The position numbers and the translations under genes were made by a program. This document shows positions 1 through 8,093 of a DNA stretch of 64,000 nt, piece after piece. This DNA is from Natronosporangium hydrolyticum (GTDB taxonomy: Bacteria; Actinomycetota; Actinomycetes; Mycobacteriales; Micromonosporaceae), in assembly GCF_016925615.1 (NCBI RefSeq), contig NZ_CP070499.1, positions 5,394,001-5,458,000 of the forward strand, in the 5' to 3' direction. How positions within the stretch are numbered: the stretch's first letter is position 1; each line of letters starts with the position of its first letter. Under the pieces are notes generated by a model that worked only from the letters and a program-made list of their open reading frames with translations, was not told the origin of the DNA and did not search any database.

Positions 1-5
1 AAACG

Positions 6-476
6 GTGGGCCTGAGCACCAGATACGAAGTGATCTCGGCGGGCGGCGCCCTCAACGTCAACCGCGAAGGGCTGATCGTCATCTGTGGCCCGCGACTCTC
101 CTCGATGATCGCCCAGATTCTCGCCAGCGATCCGCACCTAGCGTTCGAAGAAGACGACAGTGGCTGGTACCTGGTCGACAAGCAGGCCGGCAGAATCTAC
201 CGGTCGCCGATAGATGACGGACAGTCGGCCGACTACGCGTACCTCGGTCGCCTCCCCCGGCTTGACGGCCGCGGGAGCTTCCTCTACATCGCCGGCATCC
301 ACGCCGCCGGTGCCGCGGGCGTCATTCACTACCTCGCCAATAACCTCGCCGACCTGTACCGGGAGGTCAAGAAGCGGCGGTTCTCAACGCTCATCGCCTG
401 CACCTTCGATCCGAAGACGCGAGAGGTCGAATCCAGCGAGATGCTGACTCCGATCTACCGCCCGGACGGTGCCTGA
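6..476 (+). CDS. Hypothetical protein, probably the C-terminal part of a larger gene
   Basis: The frame is open to the left window edge, so the first GTG here may be internal and the gene may begin outside the window. The 156 visible residues hold a segment around residues 78-115 (YLGRLPRLDGRGSF, then LYIAGIHAAGA) and a C-terminal part with TLIACTFDPKTREV. I recall similar tails in actinomycete regulators with an N-terminal DNA-binding domain, but no such domain is visible, so I assign no function. The stop overlaps the start of the PP2C-like gene by 8 bp, so the two are probably translated from one message. Confidence 0.5.
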   Translation: MGLSTRYEVISAGGALNVNREGLIVICGPRLSSMIAQILASDPHLAFEEDDSGWYLVDKQAGRIYRSPIDDGQSADYAYLGRLPRLDGRGSFLYIAGIHAAGAAGVIHYLANNLADLYREVKKRRFSTLIACTFDPKTREVESSEMLTPIYRPDGA

Positions 477-1323
477 CGTGTACATCTCCACGGCGACAGA
501 GGCCGGCGACAGCGGCCAGAACGAGGACTGGGTCGGCACATGCCCGACCGCCGTAGTGGTTCTGGACGGTGTCTCAGCACCCCCCGGAACGTCTACGGGA
601 TGCCGCCACGGCACTGCGTGGTACGTCAACCAACTCGGCTCGCGGCTCCTCCTCCACCTGGCCGGAGACGATCTGACACCGGACGCCAGCCTCTCGGCAG
701 CCATCCGCGAGACCGCGGACGCCCACGCTGGCACTTGCGACCTGAGGCACCCCGGCACGCCCTCGGCGGCGGTTGCGATCCTCCAACTCGGGCCGGAGGA
801 GATCACCTACTTGGTGCTGGCCGACACAGTGGTCGTGCTCGACGTCGACGAGAAGCTAACGGTCGTCACTGATGACCGCGTGACCAGGGTCGCGGCGGAT
901 GCCCACACACGGACGCAGCGCCACCCTGTGGGTTCGCCTGCACATATCGAGGCGGTCGCCGAGCTCTCGCGGACTCAACGGCTCTCCCGCAACCAGCCAG
1001 GCGGCTACTGGGTCGCTGGCTCCGCACCGGAGGCCGCGGACGAGGCAATCACCGGGAGCGTGCCGCGACGCGGCTGCCGGAGGGCAGCAGTACTCACCGA
1101 CGGGGCTAGCCGGGTGGTCGACGGGTTCGGTCTGGCGACATGGGAGGAGTTGCTTGATCGCCTCGTCTCCGCCGGGCCCGCCGATCTCATCGCGTGGACC
1201 CGCAGTGTGGAGCGCGATGACACGACCGGGGAGCGCTGGCCCCGCTACAAGGCCAGCGACGATGCCACGGCCGTTTACCTGAATCTCGAAAGCCGTGACG
1301 ACAGCGGGGCAGCTGGGACATAA
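469..1323 (+). CDS. PP2C-like serine/threonine phosphatase domain protein
   Basis: This 284-residue protein has the layout of a small bacterial PP2C domain. NEDWVG near residue 18 and VVVLDGVSAP near 30 correspond to the first metal-binding acidic motifs. LADTVVVLDVD is near residue 120, AAVLTDGASRVVD near 205, and SDDATAVYL near 263 corresponds to the last metal ligand motif. Known PP2C enzymes remove phosphate from Ser/Thr with two metal ions; the substrate here is unknown. No membrane segment or signal peptide is visible, so it should be cytosolic. GTG at 469 overlaps the upstream stop; GTG at 478 is an alternative. The upstream partner protein suggests a two-gene signalling unit, which is inference. 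Confidence 0.7.
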   Translation: MPDVYISTATEAGDSGQNEDWVGTCPTAVVVLDGVSAPPGTSTGCRHGTAWYVNQLGSRLLLHLAGDDLTPDASLSAAIRETADAHAGTCDLRHPGTPSAAVAILQLGPEEITYLVLADTVVVLDVDEKLTVVTDDRVTRVAADAHTRTQRHPVGSPAHIEAVAELSRTQRLSRNQPGGYWVAGSAPEAADEAITGSVPRRGCRRAAVLTDGASRVVDGFGLATWEELLDRLVSAGPADLIAWTRSVERDDTTGERWPRYKASDDATAVYLNLESRDDSGAAGT

Positions 1324-1502
1324 GTTCCACACCGGTCGGAGGGCTAGGGGTGCGTGCCCAAGCGGTGGACAGCGCGGCGGCCGGCACCGCGAGTACGCCC
1401 GTGACCGCCCTAGCCGCAGCACTGGCGCCGCGTCGCGCTGTGTGACATCCTCATATCATCTTGTAGTGTCGTGATTACTCCCTTCCCCCTCGGGAGGACA
1501 CC

Positions 1503-2339
1503 GTGGCGCAGCCCTCGTTGTTCGACCAGGACTCGGAACCGATAGCGAAGCCAGTCAGCGACGGCGTCGTACGGTTGCGCGTACTGATCACGGTCAAGGC
1601 AGCACCGAACCCCTCAGAGTCCTATGGGGAGACCGTGTGCGTTGCCGGCCTCCGTCTGGATCAAGCGCGACTGGGCTGGGTGCGGCTATACCCGATCAAC
1701 TTCCGGGCTCTGACCAGCAGCGACCAGTTCAAGAAGTATGAGGTGGTAACCGTTGACGCTGTCCCCGCTCGCCAGGACCAACGTCGGGAAAGCTGGAAGC
1801 CTCATCTACCCACTCTCAAGAGGGAACAGTTTCTACCCCCGTGGAGGGCCCGGCGCGGCTTGTTGGACCCGTTGATCGAAGAATCCATGTGCAGGCTCAA
1901 CCGGGCCGCGCGCGAGGACGCGAACTCCCAGTCGCTGGCACTGGTGCGACCGCGGCAGGTCTATGGTCTATCGGTCACCCGCCATCCGGGATGGACACCC
2001 GAGCAGCAGCGAAAGATCGACGCGTACGCCAACCAGCCTGACCTGTTCAACCACGAGGACCCGACACCGCTGCAACCGCCCCGCTTCCGCGGCACGTACC
2101 ACTACCTCTGCCACGACGATCAATGCCGAGGGCACAAGCAGGGGATGCTGGACTGGGAGTTCGTCGCCCTACAGCTCAAACTCCAGGGCGGCGCGGATGA
2201 CGCACTCACCGCACAGCTACAGACGAGGTTTCTGACCGAGATGTGCAAGCCGTCCCGTGACGTGGCGTTCTACGTGGGCAACCAGGCCAGACGACCTCAC
2301 GTGTTCAGCGTGCTCGGGGTGTACTACCCGCCGCGCTAG
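1503..2339 (+). CDS. Hypothetical protein paired with a DUF488 gene
   Basis: A 278-residue soluble protein with no domain I can name. The start is GTG, preceded by a good ribosome site (GGGAGGAC at about 1491-1498). The upstream 60 bases are A+T-richer than their surroundings and are a likely promoter. Visible features are an N-terminal beta-rich stretch (VRLRVLITVKAAPNPSES), a WVRLYPINFR segment near residue 60, and a Cys/His group (YHYLCHDDQCRGHKQ, about residues 200-214) that could bind a metal. It converges on and overlaps the DUF488 gene by 4 bp. I recall proteins of this type near DUF488 genes in other bacteria, so the pair may work together; this is not shown by the sequence. Confidence 0.6.
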   Translation: MAQPSLFDQDSEPIAKPVSDGVVRLRVLITVKAAPNPSESYGETVCVAGLRLDQARLGWVRLYPINFRALTSSDQFKKYEVVTVDAVPARQDQRRESWKPHLPTLKREQFLPPWRARRGLLDPLIEESMCRLNRAAREDANSQSLALVRPRQVYGLSVTRHPGWTPEQQRKIDAYANQPDLFNHEDPTPLQPPRFRGTYHYLCHDDQCRGHKQGMLDWEFVALQLKLQGGADDALTAQLQTRFLTEMCKPSRDVAFYVGNQARRPHVFSVLGVYYPPR

Positions 2340-2785
2340 ACCGCCGCCCGCCCAGCCAGCGCCTCGATCACCACATCCCGGTGGCACCTTTGCTGATCGG
2401 CCTCGTAGCACAGCAGCGCCACCAGCTGCTTCTCACTCGCCGCCGCGATGTCGTCAAGTGCCAGGGCCGAATTCGGTTCCTCCAGCAGCGCCCTATACAC
2501 CGAACGAGCTGCCGCAAGCTCACTAGCTGAGCCGGTGAACCCTGCCCGGTTGGGCCGTGGGTTGCCCAGCTCAGGGCGATGCTCGTAACAGATCCCTGCG
2601 CTGGCCAGCGCTCGCGCCAGCGCGGTCTTGCTGAACCCCGACTTGCGGGAAAGCGGCGTCAATCGGACATCTACTACCAACGACACCCCTATCCGGCCCA
2701 GGTCATCGACGAACTCGGCTGAGGGTCGCTGCTGGTAGCCCACACCGACCACGCCTCGGGACCTCGTAGCCACGATGCCGCTCAC
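2336..2785 (-). CDS. DUF488 family protein
   Basis: The core matches the DUF488 family: GVVGVGYQQRPSAEFVDDL, then VVDVRLTPLSRKSGFSKTAL, ELGNPRPNR, and a late LLCYEADQQRCHRDVV motif carrying the conserved Cys and CHR residues. DUF488 proteins are small cytosolic proteins of unsettled biochemical role. I prefer GTG at 2785: an AAAGGGG stretch lies upstream, and a -10-like TAGTAT sits near 2826-2831, which would fall inside the gene if ATG at 2848 were used. The stop overlaps that of the convergent upstream gene. About 200 bases between this gene and 3047 hold nothing I recognise. Confidence 0.75.
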   Translation of the reverse strand: MSGIVATRSRGVVGVGYQQRPSAEFVDDLGRIGVSLVVDVRLTPLSRKSGFSKTALARALASAGICYEHRPELGNPRPNRAGFTGSASELAAARSVYRALLEEPNSALALDDIAAASEKQLVALLCYEADQQRCHRDVVIEALAGRAAV

Positions 2786-3046
2786 TGGATCAACCCCTTT
2801 CACGCTCACCGACCGTGCAGTAATACTATGCGCTCCGTAAACCGACATTCGGTACGCCGATGACCATCGAACAGGTCACCCACGTGCTTCCTATCTCACC
2901 GGGACCCTAGCGCCCGGCCCCGCTCCCGCCTCGCGCTGGTTGACGCCACGAGGGCCGCCCCATACGGCCCGCCGGATGGGTGGGCGAAGTTCCCATTCAT
3001 CTAATCCCTGCTTGGGCGCCGGCCACGAGCAGGCAGAAACGGGGAG

Positions 3047-3307
3047 TCAGGGGTGGTCCGGGCCGCCGGGTGCCCGCCGGCAGTCGTCGCATCCCCGGTG
3101 CATGGGGGTGGCGCTGACCAGCCACCACCCGTGGACGGTCACTAGCTCGGCACGCCGTGCTGGTTCGGGCTGGTCGAGCCCGGCCTGGATCTGGCGGGCG
3201 GTGGCTTCGATCTGGGCGGCGCGGGCGTGGTCGCCGGCCGCGGTGGCGGTGCGCCACTGGTCGCGGAGCACGGCGAGCCGGCGCCGGAGATCGCCACGGC
3301 TGGTCAT
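3047..3307 (-). CDS. Small hypothetical protein of the integrated element
   Basis: An 86-residue protein starting MTSRGDLRRRLAVLRDQW. The start is fixed by a strong ribosome site (GGAGGTG, minus strand, about 3311-3317) just upstream of the ATG. The N-terminal two thirds look helical and charged (TAAGDHARAAQIEATARQ), and the C-terminus has a HRGCDDC motif that might bind metal. It lies downstream of the iteron-like array and the replication genes on the same strand. No family recognised. Small helical proteins of this kind are common in actinomycete integrative elements, so a replication or regulatory accessory role is a guess. Confidence 0.5.
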   Translation of the reverse strand: MTSRGDLRRRLAVLRDQWRTATAAGDHARAAQIEATARQIQAGLDQPEPARRAELVTVHGWWLVSATPMHRGCDDCRRAPGGPDHP

Positions 3308-3382
3308 GGTCACCTCCGCTCGAAGTGAAGAGACGGGCTGCACCCGGGCACGGCCGGAGCGAATTCTCAGACCACCTGGAAC

Positions 3383-3621
3383 CAAACCCGCAAACCCGCA
3401 AACCCGCTTGATCTTCAATGAACAGGCCCTGAACTGGGGTGTTGTCTGGTGGGATGATGCGGGTTTGATGCGGGTTTGCGGGTTTGCGAAGTGACGAACC
3501 GATCACTCTCGGGTTTGGTCAGCGATCTGCGGGTTTGTTGCGGGTTTGGCCAGACCCAAACCCGCAAACGTTGCCGCAGGTCACAGGTAGGTTTTGAAGA
3601 TCAGGCGGGTTTGCGGGTTTG
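3383..3621. repeat. Iteron-like array: 12 copies of CGGGTTTG in both orientations
   Basis: The octamer CGGGTTTG, or its complement CAAACCCG, occurs 12 times. CAAACCCG starts at 3383, 3391, 3399 and 3557; CGGGTTTG starts at 3460, 3471, 3479, 3510, 3530, 3541, 3606 and 3614. Several are head-to-tail at exactly 8 bp. The copies at 3541 and 3557 are part of a hairpin with 12-bp perfect arms (3538-3549 and 3556-3567) and a 6-base loop. The array lies in non-coding DNA between a small ORF and the replicative ATPase gene. This is the arrangement of an iteron-type origin or a multi-site operator for a replication protein. Which of these it is cannot be told from sequence alone. Confidence 0.7.
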
Positions 3622-3646
3622 GTTCGGCGAGTCTGAGCCATGTTCG

Positions 3647-5212
3647 TCAGCTGGAGACCTTGACGACCGACCACACCTGGCAGCGGCGGTGGCTGTCTTT
3701 GCGGCAGGTGAGGGCGTAGTCGCCGTGTGGGCGTCCGATCTGTCCCCGCAGCCGCCGGCCGAGCGACTTTACCGTTGGTAGCCGACCGGCGTCGTCGGTG
3801 ATGAACCGGCCGTCCCACCGGTCGACCGGCTTGCCGTTGAGGTAGTCGATCTCCGCCGCGACACGTAGCTCGTTGGCGGTCAGTTCCCGGTCGCCGTAGA
3901 GTTCGGCCCACCGGGCTAGGAACACCACCCATTCCTCGTCTTCGTCGTCCAGCTCCCGCACCACTTCGGCGTTATCGAGGAACCCGCGGATGCCGTGGTG
4001 GTTGAGGAACCCGCCGGTGGCCGCGGCCCAGGTGGTGAACTGCCGCATCGTGTGGGTGGACCGAGGTGCGCCGTGGGCGATCCAGTCGACGGCCAGGATC
4101 AGCAGGTGGCGTAACAAGGTCACCCGGTTGTCGGGGTCTTTGATCCACTGGTCGAGGTTCGGGATCGTGAAGTTCGTCCGCAGCTCGGGCCGGGGCATCT
4201 TCGGGTCCAGCCGGACCAGCACGGTCCGGGTGGCCATGTCCCCACCGATACGCAGGTTGTTACCGGTGGCCAGCCACAGCCGGTCGTTGGCCGCGGTGAA
4301 CGTGCGATTGCTGCCCAACGTGCGGTCCGACCAGGACGGCGAGGTCAGCAGCTGCGCCAGCACCGGCGAGTCGATCGCCGTACCTTCCTTGAGGTTGTCC
4401 CACACGATCACCGCCGCCGCCGAGCCGAGCATGGCCGTGATGACCTTCCGCAGCTCGGCATCGTCACGGCCCCAGGTCGGGGTGTTCTGCCCGTAGAGCA
4501 GACCAATCCCCTCCGTCAACAAGGTCTTGCCTGACGACTGGGTGGTCGCGGAGACCATCCCGAACGGGGTGATCGTGCGCAGATAGGGCCGTAGGATCTG
4601 CGCGACGAGCAGACCGACGTAGTTGGCCTTGTCCGCCTCGGCCACCCACGGGAAGTCACCGAGGAACTCCCGCAGCACGAACCGCCGCGCCGCGATCACC
4701 TCACCGCGGCTGGGCCGGGTCGGGATTGTCGGCACGGTCACCTTCGGCGCCAGGTACAGCCCGGTGGGCTCGTCGTAGCCGGGGCTCTGGAGCAGGCTGC
4801 CGTCCGGTCGCAGCACCGGCGAGCCGACCACCCCATACAGCGGCCGGACCCCCGGCCACCAGCGACGCGAGAGGATCGAGGCCAGCACCCGCGCCGGAGG
4901 CAGCCAGGGCACATCCGCAGTGGAACCGTCATCCTTGGTCTGCCGGCGGAAGGTGTGGGTGTGGTGGGCGAGCAGCCTCGTGAGGCTGTCCACCGACAGG
5001 GTTTCGGCCCGCACCGGCAGCGGGCTGCCGTCGCCGGCGGTGTCCACATCACCCGAGACCTGAGACAGCCCGACCAGCGCCCCGTTGGTGACATAGACGT
5101 CCGGCAGGATGCCGTCAGCGATCGTTTGGGTCAGGGTGCGGATCGTGGAAGCCGCATCCCCCAGTCGGATCTGCGGCAGCTCGTCCGCGTCGGTGTCGGT
5201 ATCGATCACCAC
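3647..5212 (-). CDS. Replicative helicase-like ATPase of an integrative element
   Basis: A 521-residue P-loop ATPase. A Walker A variant lies at residues 221-230 (SATTQSSGKT), Walker B at about 266-272 (AAVIVWD), a sensor-type LWLATGNN at 312-319, and an arginine-finger-like GDMATRTVLVRLDP after it. This order resembles plasmid and phage replication ATPases that act with prim-pol primases. It would act in the cytosol by unwinding the element's origin. It overlaps the upstream prim-pol gene by 7 bp, so the two are surely co-translated, and the iteron-like array begins 25 bp downstream. The assignment to replication rests mainly on this pairing; the exact helicase superfamily is not certain. 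Confidence 0.75.
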   Translation of the reverse strand: MVIDTDTDADELPQIRLGDAASTIRTLTQTIADGILPDVYVTNGALVGLSQVSGDVDTAGDGSPLPVRAETLSVDSLTRLLAHHTHTFRRQTKDDGSTADVPWLPPARVLASILSRRWWPGVRPLYGVVGSPVLRPDGSLLQSPGYDEPTGLYLAPKVTVPTIPTRPSRGEVIAARRFVLREFLGDFPWVAEADKANYVGLLVAQILRPYLRTITPFGMVSATTQSSGKTLLTEGIGLLYGQNTPTWGRDDAELRKVITAMLGSAAAVIVWDNLKEGTAIDSPVLAQLLTSPSWSDRTLGSNRTFTAANDRLWLATGNNLRIGGDMATRTVLVRLDPKMPRPELRTNFTIPNLDQWIKDPDNRVTLLRHLLILAVDWIAHGAPRSTHTMRQFTTWAAATGGFLNHHGIRGFLDNAEVVRELDDEDEEWVVFLARWAELYGDRELTANELRVAAEIDYLNGKPVDRWDGRFITDDAGRLPTVKSLGRRLRGQIGRPHGDYALTCRKDSHRRCQVWSVVKVSS

Positions 5213-6072
5213 GTCACCCCTTCCGCTTCAAAGCCGCCCGATATCGCCCGGCGGGTGTCTCTTTCGGACTGGCCAGCGTCGTATCCGGCCCTGGTCAGCG
5301 CCGCGACCGCAGCGCCGCTCGTGATGGCCCCGGCGGCGACCATCCGGGCGGCACCACGCGCCGCGCCGTAGAGAGTCACCCGGCGGCGGCCTTCCGGCGC
5401 ACGAGCCACGGCGTCCAGGTGCGCCGCCAGGAGCCGATCCGGGTAGGAGATGCCCTCCGCGCTGGCGGTAGCCGGGCGGACAGGCTCACCCCTGGTTTGC
5501 ACCGACAGTGACGGAGGCAGGCACGCCTCCGCCAGCGCGGAGGGCATCTCCACCACCTCCCGCGGGCGATCGGCCCACACGTACCGGCGGCCGGTACGGG
5601 GATGCGCCGAAGGTGGCACGACCACGTAGCCGCCATCACCACGCACGTCGACTCCGGGGGCGATCCGACTCGCCGAACAGGGGACCAGCCGGCCTGGCCA
5701 CCGGTACCACAGGTGCCACCCACCCGAGCCGGTGACCACATGAGCTGTCGGCGGGGCCAGGCCCCTGCGGATCAGCGCAGCGAGGTCGCCACCGTTGCCG
5801 GGGTCGATGTCAATCACCACCACCCCGGAGGGCTGTCCGGTGCGGACCGCCAGCAGCGGCCGAGGCACGGCCGCAAGCATCGCCGCGATCCGCTCCGGGT
5901 CGCCGGTGGCGGCGTAGAGCCCGTGGCACAGCAGGCACGGGCACGCCTGCCGATCGTGGTCGGCGTCGCGGCACCGGTCGCAGTTGGCCACCGGCCGCTT
6001 CGAGGAAGCCAGCGGGAACACCTGGTGCCCAACGGCAGCGTGCCGCAACGCGGTGGCGAGCACGTCACCCAC
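5206..6072 (-). CDS. Bifunctional DNA primase/polymerase (prim-pol)
   Basis: The protein carries prim-pol motifs: VVVIDIDPGNGG (metal-binding DxD), then GSGGWHLWYRW, then GVDVRGDGGYVVVPPS, in the family order. Prim-pol domains make primers and extend them for plasmid and phage replication. A Cys-rich stretch near the N-terminus (CDRCRDADHD followed by CPCLLC) may be a zinc site. An ATG at 6090 is possible, but GGAGGAAACGCA just inside it is an excellent ribosome site for GTG at 6072, which I prefer. A perfect inverted repeat lies immediately upstream at 6097-6124. It forms an operon with the downstream ATPase. Confidence 0.8.
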   Translation of the reverse strand: MGDVLATALRHAAVGHQVFPLASSKRPVANCDRCRDADHDRQACPCLLCHGLYAATGDPERIAAMLAAVPRPLLAVRTGQPSGVVVIDIDPGNGGDLAALIRRGLAPPTAHVVTGSGGWHLWYRWPGRLVPCSASRIAPGVDVRGDGGYVVVPPSAHPRTGRRYVWADRPREVVEMPSALAEACLPPSLSVQTRGEPVRPATASAEGISYPDRLLAAHLDAVARAPEGRRRVTLYGAARGAARMVAAGAITSGAAVAALTRAGYDAGQSERDTRRAISGGFEAEGVTW

Positions 6073-6096
6073 TGCGTTTCCTCCTTCCATGACAAA

Positions 6097-6124
6097 GGCC
6101 CTGGTCAGCGCACTGACCAGGGCC
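6097..6124. promoter_or_regulatory. Perfect 12-bp inverted repeat upstream of prim-pol
   Basis: GGCCCTGGTCAG and CTGACCAGGGCC are separated by CGCA. The repeat sits 7-50 bases upstream of the candidate start codons of the primase gene. No T-run follows on either strand, so an operator for an element-encoded repressor, or a leader hairpin, is more likely than a terminator. Confidence 0.55.
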
Positions 6125-6331
6125 GAACGACAACGACCTAACGCGATTGAATCAAGCTGTATGCAGGGAAAACGGCCTCAGAGCCACGGAGAGCCCTCGA
6201 AACCGCGCCGCCCACCCCAAAGTAGGGACGACGCCCGAATGTGCATCACCGCCGAACGTAGGTACAGCTACTGCGCGGCCTCCACGCCACCACCTACGCC
6301 GGCTGGCGGAACTGCGATACGATATGCATCT

Positions 6332-6610
6332 ATGACAAGCCCTCAAGGCCCGATGCCGGCGCCGCCGTTTCCGGATCCTCAATCAGCGGTCCTCAAGCTG
6401 GTCATCGACAACGCGATCAATGCGATGCGCTCCGGCGAGGCGACTGCCGAGGATGCGATCCTCCACGCCGCCGTGCACGGCTGGTATGAAGGTCATATCC
6501 AGGGCGAGGATTCCTGCCATGGGTGCGACTTCCGCGGCGAACTGTCGAAACAGGAAGACCGTGACAGCGCTGTGGAGCTTGGGAGAGATCTGGGAGAAGA
6601 TCTTGCCTGA
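6332..6610 (+). CDS. Small hypothetical acidic protein
   Basis: A 92-residue protein starting MTSPQGPMPAPPFPDP. It has a helical middle (VLKLVIDNAINAMRSGEATAEDAILHAA) and a CHGCDF motif near residue 64. The ATG is preceded within 20 bases by an A+T-rich ATACGATATGCAT stretch that resembles a -10 element, so it may be leaderless or nearly so. It runs divergently from the prim-pol operon and ends about 95 bp before the tRNA-Pro scar. An overlapping minus-strand frame (6383-6673) looks less protein-like. No family recognised. Confidence 0.5.
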   Translation: MTSPQGPMPAPPFPDPQSAVLKLVIDNAINAMRSGEATAEDAILHAAVHGWYEGHIQGEDSCHGCDFRGELSKQEDRDSAVELGRDLGEDLA

Positions 6611-6704
6611 GAGACATCCGGACCGCTGGTCATAGCAACGCAGACCAACGCTCTGACCTGCGCCTTCGTCCACAGAAGGACGTGCGGATACGGCACGGAC
6701 CTAA

Positions 6705-6749
6705 TTCGGGACGAAGAGGCCGTGGGTTCAAATCCCGCCACCCCGACCA
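6705..6749 (+). other. Attachment scar: 3' part of a tRNA-Pro gene
   Basis: The sequence from TTCGGGA through the T-arm (GTGGG, TTCAAAT, CCCGC) to CACCCCG, A and CCA is the 3' half of an actinomycete tRNA-Pro(CGG). The 5' half is absent: no CGGGGTG acceptor strand lies upstream, and the 5' anticodon stem does not pair. Bases 6713-6749 are repeated exactly, 37 of 37, at 24629-24665. An integrase gene ends 146 bp to the right. This is what integration into a tRNA 3' end leaves behind. The intact tRNA should lie left of the window. Confidence 0.8.
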
Positions 6750-6755
6750 AACCAG

Positions 6756-6786
6756 CGCCCTGACCAGCAACAATGCGGTCAGGGCG
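6756..6786. terminator. Hairpin just after the tRNA-Pro scar
   Basis: CGCCCTGACC pairs with GGTCAGGGCG across an 11-base loop and is followed by a T-containing stretch (TTGACTTTTG). It lies between the tRNA scar and the integrase 3' end and may terminate transcription from either side. Confidence 0.5.
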
Positions 6787-6894
6787 TTGACTTTTGTCTA
6801 TTGAATTCTGAACCGCCCCTCGAAAACCCCCCATAAACGCGGTAAGGGAACCAGGTCCGCCAGGCTGGGGGGTTGTGGGCTGCCCGGTAGGTGC

Positions 6895-7992
6895 CTACTC
6901 GGTTGACCGCGGGCGGCGGTCCCCGCTGAGATCGCTGGCCGCTCGTTCGGCGCTGAGCTGCTCAAGGATGTCAGAGACATCGGGCGCGAGGGCGGGCTTG
7001 GCTATGTAGTACGTGTTGGTGACCTCCTCGCTGGCGTGTCCAAGTTGGGCAGCGGCACGCTTGGCGTCAGCTTCCCTGTCGATCAGTGTGGCCACGGTCT
7101 TACGGAAGGTGTGCGGAGTGACCCAGGTGAGATCGGTCGCGGCCCGGGCCTGCCGCCATTGACGGCGCACGTTGTTCGTGGACAGCCAGGTACCCCTCCG
7201 GGAGGCGAAGATCGCGTCGTGGGCATTCTCGGCGGCCACGAGCTTGCGCCCCATCAACACAGCGACCGCGAACCGCGGCAGTATGACCGTCCGATAGCTG
7301 GCGTGACTCTTCGTCCACTCCTGCCGGAAGAAGCCCTTTCCTTTGACGTAGACGATGGTTCCACAGATCGTGAGGGTAGGGCGGTCCGCGCCGAGGTCCA
7401 GGTCTTCCCAGCGGAGAGCAAGAATCTCGCCGATACGGGCCCCGGTAGCGAGCATAAGGTCGATGATGTCGGCCAGGTCGCCGGTATGCCGTGGCCCCGG
7501 CTTGCCGGGTTCAGGTTGTTGCCAGTCGCGAATCGCGGTACGGACGGCCTGGAGGTGTTCCTCAGTGAGGGTGACCACCTTGCGGCGTCGTTTGCGGAGC
7601 CGACCGGTGTCCCGTACAGGGTTGGTCGAGACCGCGCCGTGACGCACCGCCAGCGCGAACATCTGACTCAGGACGATCTTGGCTGACCTGGCTGCTGCCG
7701 GACGCTCCTTGGCTATGTCACGGAGGAATCGATCCAGGCGACCGACGCTGGCTTCCCGCACCCGCAGGTTGCCAAGGGCAGGCACCACTGCGGTGTTCAG
7801 GCTGGTCTGGTACCGCTGGATGGTCTGCGGTGCGAGGCGCTCCTCCGCGGTGATCTCTTCGATCCACAGCTCGGCGAGCTTGCTGATGCGCGTCTCACGG
7901 TTGATCTCATCGTCGGTCGGGCTGCTGCGATCACGGAGCTTGATCTTCAACGCTCGGGTGGCAGCAGGACCCGTTGTGTCGGTGGCTTCCAC
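6895..7992 (-). CDS. int: Tyrosine recombinase (integrase), 5' end not clear
   Basis: The catalytic residues of tyrosine recombinases are visible in order: the Arg of GARIGEILALRW, the His and Arg of TPHTFRKTVAT, LGHAS, and the nucleophile Tyr in TNTYYI. It should catalyse site-specific integration and excision at the adjacent tRNA-Pro site. The first usable GTG is at 7992. However, the same frame stays open upstream and encodes typical integrase N-terminal sequence (KIRTEKVGPNRHRARARF and RDYDGTTRDV) to about 8095, where it meets the stop of the upstream lipoprotein gene. No ATG or GTG exists there, so either a CTG at 8097 is used or the true start has been deleted. No excisionase gene is visible. 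Confidence 0.85.
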   Translation of the reverse strand: MEATDTTGPAATRALKIKLRDRSSPTDDEINRETRISKLAELWIEEITAEERLAPQTIQRYQTSLNTAVVPALGNLRVREASVGRLDRFLRDIAKERPAAARSAKIVLSQMFALAVRHGAVSTNPVRDTGRLRKRRRKVVTLTEEHLQAVRTAIRDWQQPEPGKPGPRHTGDLADIIDLMLATGARIGEILALRWEDLDLGADRPTLTICGTIVYVKGKGFFRQEWTKSHASYRTVILPRFAVAVLMGRKLVAAENAHDAIFASRRGTWLSTNNVRRQWRQARAATDLTWVTPHTFRKTVATLIDREADAKRAAAQLGHASEEVTNTYYIAKPALAPDVSDILEQLSAERAASDLSGDRRPRSTE

Positions 7993-8093
7993 GTCGCGGG
8001 TGGTGCCGTCATAGTCACGAAACCGTGCTCTGGCACGGTGCCGGTTCGGGCCGACCTTCTCGGTTCGGATCTTGCCCCCGGCGCCGGCAGGCG

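Noticed and set aside
6680-6749. Complete tRNA-Pro gene
   Set aside because: The 3' half is perfect, but no acceptor 5' strand, D-arm or pairing anticodon stem precedes it, so it is an attachment scar.
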